From Erinaceus europaeus (taxonomy: Eukaryota; Chordata; Mammalia; Eulipotyphla; Erinaceidae): a stretch of 64,000 nt of DNA. This document shows, piece by piece, positions 22,447 to 31,416 of this stretch (positions are counted from its first letter, which is position 1; each line of letters starts with the position of its first letter). The DNA is taken from assembly GCF_950295315.1 (NCBI RefSeq), contig NC_080171.1:99921445-99985444 (forward strand). Direction: 5' to 3'. The notes beneath the pieces are model-generated. The model worked only from the letters and a program-made list of their open reading frames with translations. It was not told the origin of the DNA and made no database searches. Both the position numbers and the translations under genes were made by a program.

Positions 22447-22780
22447 TGTTGGTATGCTTCTAAATTCTGCTTCTAAGACCCCTTCTGTTGCATTGCTTGA
22501 CGTTGTAATCTATTTACATAATCATTGTTTTCATTGGTTTAATCCCCACTGGTTCGCCCCCTATCCTAAGTACTTCCTCTTCCTGACACTTCTGCCTCAG
22601 GAGATATAAAATACAGGGCTTTCTAATGAAGAGAAATTAGAAGAGATTAGATTGTTGAACTGCATCCCCACTCGTCAATAAAGATTGAACTGCGTTCCTA
22701 GCTCAGCCACGAGTCCCTGGTCGTCTGTCTCCCACCCGTGAAGCTATCCCAGCAAATGGTGCCCTGAACAGAGACTGGCA
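22447..22780 (+). repeat. 5' LTR of the retroelement
   Basis: Starts TGTTGGTATGCTTC. It differs from the 3' LTR by a shorter central segment near 22558 and about 26 extra bases near the right end (22747-22772), unless the LTR ends at 22754 (CA). Confidence 0.85.
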
Positions 22781-22804
22781 TATGGTGCCCAACCAACGTG
22801 GGAC
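22757..22804 (+). other. Two tandem primer-binding-site-like sequences
   Basis: TGGTGCCCTGAACAGAGAC (22757-22775) resembles the tRNA-Lys3 PBS and stands two bases after a CA. A second TGGTGCCCAACC..CGTGGGAC (22783-22804) resembles a tRNA-Lys1,2 PBS and again stands two bases after a CA. Confidence 0.55.
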
Positions 22805-23477
22805 CTAACCTGCCCATCCCCCAGATAAGTAAACTACCTATCCACTAAGGGCTGCCTTTCTACTTATGAAGAGGTTTCCCAAAGCCTCTACTCTTTTGTC
22901 ATGAGACAGTTTCTCTGTCTCTGGAACATTTTGCTCTGGGCCACACTTTGGTTCCCTGACCAAGAACTTTGGTTCCTTATGACCGTGATCGTAGAGCTTG
23001 GGAGATGCACGGAGATTTCTCCTTGGACTTTCTGGACTTCCTCTCACATGTTTCCCGCAGATAAGGACTACTCTAACTTGAAGAGCATTCTCCAGTACCC
23101 TGGCAGTCCCCAAAAATGGAGACATGTGGTTAGTTCTACTCTCTTGATTTGATTCTTTCTTCTATGGGAAGACGATCTTGGGATGGATGCCTCCAATCCT
23201 GCAGGAACCGTCAGAAGTACCCTAAATGGAATTTCGCGGAGCTTTTTGGACTAGGATACCTTCCGGGGACTCATGATTCTACATAGTGAGATCTGGATAA
23301 TCTGGTTCAAGGTAAAAGAAGCAAAAACTGCCTACCACTTTTCTCTCGATTTGCCCCCTCGTTGTTCTCTCTGAATATCTTAAGTTTGCTGTCTGTTTTC
23401 AGTTGAGTTTCGTAAGAGAGTGATTTGAATGACTGAATTTTTGTATGACATTGACTTTACAAAAAAAAAAAAAAAAA

Positions 23478-23757
23478 ATCTGGGAGTCGGGCTGTAGCGC
23501 AGTGGGTTAAGCGCAGGTGGCGCAAAGCACAAGGATCCCGGTTCGAGCCCCCGGCTCCCCACCTGCAGGGGAGTCGCTTCACAGGCGGTGAAGCAGGTCT
23601 GCAGGTGTCTATCTTTCTCTCCTCCTCTCTGTCTTCCCCTTCTCTCTCCATTTCTCTCTGTCCTATCCAACATCAACAACAACAATAATAACTACAACAA
23701 TAAAACAACAAGGGCAACAAAAGGGAATAAATAAAATAAATATTTAAAAAAAAAAAA
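23478..23757 (+). repeat. SINE-A inside the LTR element
   Basis: Head GTAGCGCAGTGGGTTAAGCG, GGTTCGAGCCCC box, CT-rich body, A-rich tail. Inserted after the LTR element. Confidence 0.85.
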
Positions 23758-24527
23758 TCTGGACGCAGCCATGATTTCTAGAGACATCAAGAAATAGTCC
23801 AAAAATTTGTTTCTTTCTCTTTTGATTTTTTACGTCTTAGTAACGTTTAATCCTGAAAACTGTATGAGTATGGGTGGGGTAGAAAAAGCAATGGTTATGT
23901 TAATGATTCTCATGCTAGAGGCTTCTAACCATGGCTCTTTTATTGAGTTTAAACTGTTTAAACAATCTTAAAATCATACTAGAAAGGACTTCCAATTATA
24001 ATGGAGTTATCAATTATAGTAAACTTCTAATCTTCTATAAGTTTTGTTTGACAAGTAAGTGATTTTCAGCTGTCAAGTCTTCACATGAAAAAGCGTCTGC
24101 TCAAATGAAATCCCCGGAAATCCATTTGGACCCCTGTTCTCTGACATCGCCCACAAGATGGCATGACTACAGCAGCGCCCCCCCCCCCATGAAACCAATG
24201 ATGTGACCTGGCACAACCTGAAGAAACAGATTCACAGACTCCAAAGCTCACTGTCTACAGAAAAGCAGAATTCCAGTGGCTGACCTTCCCCATTGAGACA
24301 GACGTGCAGCATTTCATCCCCTGGCATTTCTTCTGTGGTCATCTACTTTTGACTGACACTTCTATTGGACTTACTGGTACACCTCTTGGACACTTTACAC
24401 AACTTTGCAGCAGTTTCCCTTTATGCTTCTGGGTTTCTCAAAGACTGACCGCAGCAGTCCATGGACTTTGCAGCCAGCAGCCTTGGGGACTCTATAGGCC
24501 ACATCCCCTCACCTGCAGGCTGTGTTC

Positions 24528-24690
24528 ACAGAGGTAGGAAACTCCCTCCTCCTTACGAGGTCCTGCCCACAGAGGCAGGAAACACCCTTTGAGGCATGAA
24601 ACGCCCCCAGAGGCAAGAGATGCCCCCAGAGGCAAGAGATGCCCTTTAGCCTGCTAGGCACTGCCTTTGAGGCAGGAAACACCCCTTCAG
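24528..24690 (+). repeat. Degenerate 18-20 bp tandem repeat inside the LTR element
   Basis: Repeated units of the form CAGAGGCA(A/G)GA(G/A)A(T/C)(G/A)CCCC, about seven copies, the central two nearly identical. Confidence 0.65.
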
Positions 24691-24824
24691 GCCTCCCCTT
24701 GGCATCACACTGGTTCTTGCTGCTCTCTTACTGTTCCTCCATGTCTTGTGCCAGTTCTTTTGAAAATGCCTGTACGATATAGGTTTCTGTTCACCCCACA
24801 CTCCTGATACTATGGACATTAGTT

Positions 24825-24841
24825 AAAAAGAAAGGGGGAAA
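24825..24841 (+). other. Polypurine tract of the LTR element
   Basis: AAAAAGAAAGGGGGAAA immediately before the 3' LTR TG, the expected plus-strand priming site. Confidence 0.75.
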
Positions 24842-25170
24842 TGTTGGTATGCTTCTAAATTCTGCTTCTAAGACCCCTTCTGTTGCATTGCTTGACGTTG
24901 TAGTCTATTTACATCATCATTGTTTTCATTGGTTTAATCCCCACTGGTTCGCGCGCTATTTTCCTTCTCCCCACCCCCATCCTACGTACTTCCTCTTCCT
25001 GACACTTGCGCCTCAGCAGATATAAAAGACAGGACTTTCTAATGAAGAGAAATTAGAAGAGATTAGATTGTTGAACTGCATCCCCACTCGTCAATAAAGA
25101 TTGAACTGCATTCCCAGCTCAGCCATGAGTCCCTGGTCGTTTGTCTCCCGCCCATGAAGCTAGACTGGCA
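24842..25170 (+). repeat. 3' LTR of the retroelement
   Basis: Same start as the 5' LTR, ends GACTGGCA directly before the TSD ATTTCT. It has an extra C/T-rich stretch near 24960-24980 compared with the 5' copy. Confidence 0.87.
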
Positions 25171-25176
25171 ATTTCT

Positions 25177-25540
25177 CTTGTTCTCATTCCACAGATATGG
25201 AAACCAAGGTCCCCCAGAAGTGAAAATACCTGGAATTGGAATGTGGCTATCTAGCTGTGGAACCTGTGGTCCTCGCTTCCATGTCCACAGCTCCTACAAC
25301 CCCACCTGTCCTTGACAGCTGCATGGTGAACCCTACTGGTGAGGGAGAGGCTGGCTGAACCTCAACCAAGAGGTTTGGAAGGGACAGGTACACAGCCCTT
25401 GGGACCGAGTGAGTAGACTGAGTTCTGCTTACAGACAGGCCTGGGTAGGATGAGTATTCAGTGTTCAAATGGAAAGATAGGGTTTCTGGGCCATGGATTG
25501 GGAAGAAAAGGCTGTGCAATTCCAGTGTTATTTTTTTTTG
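25177..25540. other. Unique sequence
   Basis: MIR-like start (CCACAGATATGGAAACCAAG) then nothing recognised. Confidence 0.4.
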
Positions 25541-25735
25541 TCATTGCTGGGATTTCACCAGCTCTGACCGTCCTTTTATTTTTTTTCTTCCAGACAGAAA
25601 GATAGAAACAGAGAGACAGAAGGAAGAGACCCTAGCACTGAAGCTTTCCCCAGTGTGGTGGGGGCCAGGCTTGAATCTGGGTCATGTGCATGACAAAACT
25701 GGTGCACTATCCAGGTGAGCTACCTTGCCTGCCAA
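25540..25735 (-). repeat. SINE-E
   Basis: Reverse: AGCACTGAAGCTTTCCCCAG, GCTTGAATCTGGGTC. Confidence 0.65.
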
Positions 25736-25779
25736 TTCCAGCTCCCTCTCCCGAGCACTGCCATGAAGTAGCCTCCACA

Positions 25780-26095
25780 GATCAGTCACTGAATCCTCAC
25801 AACAGATAAATCCTGACACTGTCCCATTTCACAGAGGGGGAATGAGGAGCAGAGAGCAGAAAGATGAACAAATAGACAGACATCCAGGTCCTTGTCTCCA
25901 GATTGATGTCCTATTCCATCTCCAAGTTGCTATCAGAAGAGGGAGAGGGTCTGTGGCCTGGCCAGAACTGGGGATGCAATATCAGCCAGCCCTGGCTTGG
26001 GGGTCAGGCCCACTCTTGACTTACTGAGTGATCTTTCCTAAGAGACTCACCTCTTTCAGCCTCAGTTTACTGATCTGTGAAGTGGGAGGTCTCAG
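25780..26095. repeat. MIR remnants
   Basis: 25785-25865 reverse and 25990-26095 forward (CAGCCTCAGTTTACTGATCT). Confidence 0.55.
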
Positions 26096-26940
26096 GAATC
26101 CCCCAACTCCCTGGACTGGGAGGAGGACAGGCATTTACCCAGGCCCAGGTCAGTGTGCTGTGCCCTCAGCAACCCCTGGCGATAGTGCTGAGGGATGGGA
26201 GCTGCTCTGCCCAGGGGACACAGTCTAGGAGAACCCAGAGGGCAGGCATGTGGCGTGGGACCCGGCCACAGCACTGCACATTGGGGTGGCTGCAGTGGAG
26301 GTCAGCAGCAAGGCCATCAGCCCTTGGCTGTGGCGCCTGGACAGTTACTGGTTCCCTGGCAGGATGAATGGGGCTCAGTGAGGTAGCTCTGCTGAATTCT
26401 GAGCCCCTTTGTGCTGCTTCAAGAGTGGCCGTTAGGCGTGCGGCTGGGTTTCTGCTGGCAAGTGGCTGTCCGTGGGTGCTGGAGCCCAGCCCACACTCCA
26501 CAGCCCTGAATGCCAGGGCTTCCTGCCGCCAGCCTGTGCTCAGGTCTTATTGCATTCAGAATACTGATCTTTCCTCTACAGCCCCATCTCTGTCCTCTCA
26601 AATTCCTTTGGATAAAGACTGCCCCATGGGGGTCCCCGGATTGCTCTCCCCCACCCCCCAGCAACCCATTGTGACCCGAGGACTCCTCCCTTTTCCCTCT
26701 CCCTCTTTTCTTTGACTTTGTTGCTTGCAGTTTGATCAGGTTCATTTAGGGATTAGAGACCTTCAAGTCCATTTTCAAAGGCATTGGACTCTGGCTAACT
26801 TGAGCTAAGACACCCCCACCCCACCCACACACATATGCATGGCCTTGTTTTTTCTCATTAGTAAAATAGGACAATACAGCACCCTTTACATGATTTCATG
26901 ACAATGAAATAAAAAGTATATAGAGCTTCATCTGAATAAT
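26095..26940. other. Unique, fairly GC-rich sequence
   Basis: No exon recognised. Overlapping open frames on both strands lack start-to-splice structure. Confidence 0.4.
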
Positions 26941-26944
26941 ATTC

Positions 26945-27550
26945 ATTTCTCTCTCTCTCTCTTTTTCCCAGATAGAGGGTAAGAGACCTAGAGGGAGAGA
27001 GACGGAAAATAAGGAGAAACACCACAATACTGTTCCACTGCTCATGAAGCCCTTGTGCATGGTGCTCCCATGTGGTGGCTGGGGGCTCAAACCCCAGGTC
27101 CTCATGCATAACAAAATGTGCACTCTAATGGGTGAGCTATCTCCCAACCCCTCACTTGTCTTTTTAATTAATTGGTTAATTAACTAATTAATTAATTTTA
27201 CTGCCATCAGGGTTATTGCTGGGGCTTGTTGTTTGCACGATGAATCCACTTTCCTTTCCCCTGGCTCCATTTTCTGGGGCTCGGTGCTGGCACTGCGAAT
27301 CTATGGCTCCTGACTGTCATTTAGTCCTCTTCCCCACCCCACCCCTGTCATTTTATTCAATAGGACAGAGAGAAACTGAGAGAGGAGGGGAGATAGAGAG
27401 GGAGAGAGATAGATGTCTACAGACCTGCTTTACCACTCATGAAGCTTCCCCTCTGCAGATGGAAGCCGCTGCAGGGAGCAGCGGCTCGAACCTCAGTCTT
27501 CACACATGGTAATGTGTGTGCTCCACTTGTTGCACCACCAGCACCCCTTT
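26945..27550 (-). repeat. SINE-E then long SINE-B, reverse
   Basis: 26945-27155 (ACTGTTCCACTGCTCATGAA, GGGGCTCAAACCCCAGGTCC); 27195-27548 long form with GTTATTGCTGGGGCTTG. Confidence 0.75.
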
Positions 27551-27694
27551 GTCTTTTTTACCTGAATTCCTCCTTTTCCCTGGGAGAGGAAGGGCCTCAT
27601 GCATCCATGCGACCCTCATGTCTGCTGTATATAGTGCCTTTCCCAGCTTGACTCAGTTGTCTGGTATTGGGGGGGGGGGCAGTATAGGAGAATA

Positions 27695-28070
27695 GTAAAT
27701 GATGCTGGGCTTTGACAACAAAGGGACCTGACTTTGAATTCCAGCTCCATCATCTTCTGACTGTGTAGCCTTCGGCAGGCCACTTCACCAGCCTGAGCCT
27801 CAGTTTCCTCTTCCGTAACTTGGATTTGATAATAGCTGCCTCTTAAGAGGGGTGTTATAAAGTTCCAGGAGGATAGTATAAGGTAAGTTCACTAACACTG
27901 AATTATTGAATCACCCAGTTATTGGTGGATTGATCAATTGATTGATATTTATTTGTTACCAGAGCACTACTCAGCTCTGGCTTATGGGGGGTGCTCAGGA
28001 TTGAACCAGGGACTTCAAAGCCTCAGTCTTTTGCATAACCATTGTACTAACCCTTCTCCCCACCCAGCCA
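27695..28070. repeat. MIR (+) then SINE-D (-)
   Basis: 27700-27920 MIR (GAATTCCAGCTCCATCATCT, CAGTTTCCTC); 27950-28070 SINE-D (AGCTCTGGCTTATGG). Confidence 0.75.
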
Positions 28071-28435
28071 TTTTCTGTCCTGTATCCCCATCCAGTGATC
28101 ACTTTATACTTAGACAAACCAGCAGCCAAGAGAAGTTCACTCTGGACATGTCTTTTCCTTTCCTCCATACTCTATCCCTCCTTAGGGGAGGGACACAGAG
28201 GGTCTGAACCAGTGTCAAACAGCTAGCCAGTGATTCCTTTCCCTCCACTGTGCCTCAGTTTCCCTATATGTTACATGGCAGTAGGGAAGAGGCTTTCCTG
28301 GGATCTGATCCATCAGTGAGCAAGCATTGAGAACTAGTCTGCCTGGCCTTGCCAGCTTAGCCAAATCAAATAAGCAAGAAATACCTCCCATAAGCCAACA
28401 AAACAGAAAGCAAAGTGAGTTAAGAAAGGGCTTCT

Positions 28436-28735
28436 GGAGCCAGGCAATGGTGCACTCTGTTGAACACACAAGGATTTGGGTTGAAGCTCCTAGTCCCCAC
28501 CTGCACGGGGGAGCTTCAGGAGCGGTGAAGCAGTGCTGTAGGTGTCTTTTTTTTCTCTCCTTCTCCTCTCTTAATTTCTCCCTGTCCTATCATGTAAAAA
28601 CAAAAGAGATAGCATAATGGTTATGCAAACAGACTGTCATGCCTGAGGCTTCAAAGTCCCAGGTTCAGTCCCCTGTACCACCATAAACCAGAGCTGATCA
28701 GTGTTCTGGTAAAAAAAAAAAAAAAAAAAAGGAAG
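28436..28735 (+). repeat. SINE-B then SINE-D
   Basis: 28436-28605 with GTCCCCACCTGCACGGGGGA; 28606-28735 AGATAGCATAATGGTTATGC with poly-A. Confidence 0.83.
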
Positions 28736-28739
28736 GAAA

Positions 28740-29505
28740 ACAAAATGTTTTTGTTTTTTCTCCTCACTTCCACCTGGGGGTCTGGTATCCCACACCTGGA
28801 AAGCTTTCGCAAAGGCTCTTGACCACTCCTGCCTGCCTTCCTCCCCCATGGAGAGCAGAAGCCTGAGGCCCCGAAGGGAAGTGACAGGAGATTGTCACAT
28901 TTCAGGCCAAGGGTGATGGGGTGGAGGTGACACCACCACCGGAACCTCTGCTGTGGCCTCTGCCCACAGGATGTGACTTCGATGGCTGGTGGGAAACAGA
29001 CAGGGAGGGGCTGCAAGTCTGATGGTGAAAGTCACTCCAAACTGGGCCCCTTTCCCAAAGCCCATCGACAGGGCTGAACCATAGCTGTGCCCCAGCCCCA
29101 CCCTCAGTCCAGAAGGGCAGGTCTTGACATGGGAAAGTGCTTGGGGTTTGGGCTGTAGTCACTTGGCTCCAATACTGGCTTGGCCACTGGCTGGGTGATG
29201 TCACCTTCGAGTTTCAGTGCCATGATGTTTACCACAGAGGTGCTAACAGTGCCCACTTCATATGCTCCAATAAGAACTGAGCTGATTCCTTAAGTGTGGG
29301 GCTTGGACCATTTGTTTTTCCTCAGTAAGCTGTAATTACATCAATTATTACTATTTTCTCCCTCCTTGTCCTCCTCCATTCCAGTTTAGCCACAGTGGCC
29401 CCATGGGGCTGAGCCCAGAACACTCAGACATATGACTCAATTCAGTTGCCCTAAACCCTCATTGCCCCCACGATGTCCCTGTGCCTCTGTGGACCACCCC
29501 CCCTT
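28740..29505. other. Unique sequence upstream of CDK9
   Basis: MIR-like 29145-29290; otherwise nothing recognised. Confidence 0.4.
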
Positions 29506-29742
29506 TTTTCCACCAGGGTTATTATCACTGGGGCTCGGTGCATGAGTGATGAATCTACTGCTCCTAGTGGACATTTCTTTTCTTTTCTTTTTTTAATTAG
29601 ATAGGACAGAGAAATTGAGGGGACGAAACAGAAAGGGAGAGAAAAAAAAAGAGACATCTGCAGACCTGCAACCGGGGAGGGGGGTTTCAACCCCGGATGT
29701 AACTTGTGTGCTCTACGAATGAACCACCGCCTGATCCCCCTT
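29506..29742 (-). repeat. SINE-A, truncated
   Basis: GGGTTATTATCACTGGGGCT start, CTGCAGACCTGCAACC, ends at GAACCACCGCCTGATCCCCC. Confidence 0.78.
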
Positions 29743-30044
29743 AAGGTTCTTCCAACGGGGTCCTCCCCCAGACCTGGGTCACTTGGGGACACTTGGATCA
29801 TTGTTGTAGAAAGGACTGAAGGAGCCTGGTTGCTGATTACAGGTGAATGAAGAAGCAGGGGAATCCCGAAGCCAGGGAGAGCTGGAGAGACTTTGGGACA
29901 GGTTGGGGGAGGAGAAATGGCACAAGGTTGGGGGTTGGGGGAAGTGGCTGGGTGTCTGCCAGGTTGGGTGCCTGCACCAGCAGCAGGCCTCAAACCACCA
30001 CTGCTCTGGCCAAACTGCAGATTGCCTGAGTCAGCAGAATCTTC

Positions 30045-30165
30045 TTCCATTTCCAGCCCCAGCTTTGTCACTGTGTGGTCTTGGGCGAATCGCCTCACCT
30101 CTCAGCCTCAATGTCCTCTTCTGTAAAATGGGCTTGTGACCCTAGCTATGGCACTGTAGAGTCAG
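30045..30165 (+). repeat. MIR
   Basis: GTCACTGTGTGGTCTTGGGC..CCTCTTCTGTAAAATGGGCT. Confidence 0.7.
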
Positions 30166-30758
30166 GCTTCTGTAGGAACGCCCAGCATTTTTTATTTTTG
30201 TGATTAGGGACTCAGGGCCGCACCAGCTCACCCCAAGCAGCCGGGCGGGGCGGAGACGGGGGCGGGTCCTGCGGGTCGCATCCCTGCCTCCCAGGGAACC
30301 GCGGGGCCGGGACTGCAAGCCCCGAGCCTTGCTCGCTCGCCCGCCGCCCTGTGTCGCTTCGCCCCCTGGAGGCCACTGGTGTCTTGTCAACGGCGGGTGG
30401 CGGGGGCCGGGGGAGGTGGCGGCGGGGGCAGTTCTCTGCTCCTAGAACCCGACGCCGCTCCCTCAGCGTCTCCAGCCTTTGCCTGGGGCGGGCGCGGGGG
30501 AGGGCACTGCGAGCTAGGGACTAACCCCGCGGCAGCTGGCACGTAGGGTAAACTGAGGCACGCGCAAGGCGCCCCGCAGGCAGGTGTCGAGTTCGGGGCC
30601 CCACCTCCGAAGGCGGAGGAGGCACTGCTGGTGGCGACGCGCCGAGGGCGGCCGGCGGACCTCTGGAGGCGGCGGCAGGTGCGGCCGCGGAGGGTGGGAG
30701 GGAGGAGGATGGGGGCGGGAGGAGGGGGATAGGAGGGCGAGGCCGGGGCACCTCCCCC

Positions 30759-30765
30759 TTTATAA
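30759..30765 (+). promoter_or_regulatory. TATA box candidate for the long CDK9 transcript
   Basis: TTTATAA within an otherwise C-rich context, about 258 bases before the 55K start codon. Its isolation in a CpG island makes a functional TATA plausible; the start near 31417 appears TATA-less. Confidence 0.45.
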
Positions 30766-31017
30766 CGCGCCCCCTCCCGGGCTCGCGGGCCGCCTCCTCG
30801 TCGGCTCTTCTCGTCTTACCCCCTCACCCGGCCGCCCCGGGCCCGGGGCCGGACAGGGAGTCCCCAGGCAGGGACCCCGGAGCCGTACCCCCGCCCGCCA
30901 CCCCGCGCAGTCAGGCGGAGGCGGCGCCGTCGGAGGAGGAGGAGCAGGGCACTGCGGCTGGCCCCGGATCGGGCGCCAGAGCAGCAGCGGCTCCGGCAGC
31001 ATCGGCCGCCCGGACTG

Positions 31018-31416
31018 ATGCAGCGGGACGCACCGCCTCGAGCCCCAGCCCCGGTGCCCCGTCTCCCCGCGCCCCCGATCGGGGCCTCCGCCTGCAGTGG
31101 CGGCGGCGGAGGCGGGGGCAGCGGCGGCGGTGGCGGAGGAGCCTCTGCAGCTCCGGCTCCTCCTGGCCTCCCGGGAACTACAAGTCCCAGGGGGCTTGGC
31201 GGCGGGCGGCGAGCGGAAGAGGCGGGGTCAGCGCCGCGAGGCAGGAAGTGGCCGTGGAGGCGGAAGTGGCGCGGTAGAGGAGGGCCCGGGAGCACGGCGG
31301 CGGGACCGGGAGTGGCGGCGTCAGCGGCAGCAGCGGCGGCGCCGGCTGGAGGAGGCGGAGGCGGAGGCGGAGGAGGAGGAGGAGGAGGAGGCGGCGGCGG
31401 CGCTCTGGAAGCGGCT
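31018..31416 (+). CDS. CDK9: CDK9 N-terminal extension (55K isoform-specific)
   Basis: This frame is open from ATG 31018 into the canonical ATG at 31417 without a stop, adding 133 residues: [20 protein letters not shown], two Gly-rich blocks, a basic [15 protein letters not shown] segment, an Ala run, and an uninterrupted 18-residue Gly tract (codons 31348-31401) before ALEAAMAKQ. The human extension is 117 residues from memory. The Kozak context is weak (C at -3, C at +4). Low-complexity and probably disordered. Confidence 0.8.

Larger units (their letters stand above)
22447..25170 (+). mobile_element. LTR retroelement, provirus-like, non-coding interior
   Basis: Two direct LTRs (22447-22780 or 22754, and 24842-25170) flank about 2.1 kb. 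A 6-base TSD, ATTTCT, lies at 22441-22446 and 25171-25176. LTRs begin TG and end CA, and each has a TATA-like ATATAAAA and an AATAAA signal. A polypurine tract, AAAAAGAAAGGGGGAAA, abuts the 3' LTR. PBS-like sequences follow the 5' LTR. No gag, pro, pol or env reading frame was recognised, so the element is non-autonomous or deleted. The TSD length and lysine-type PBS suggest class II (ERVK-like). Confidence 0.88.
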
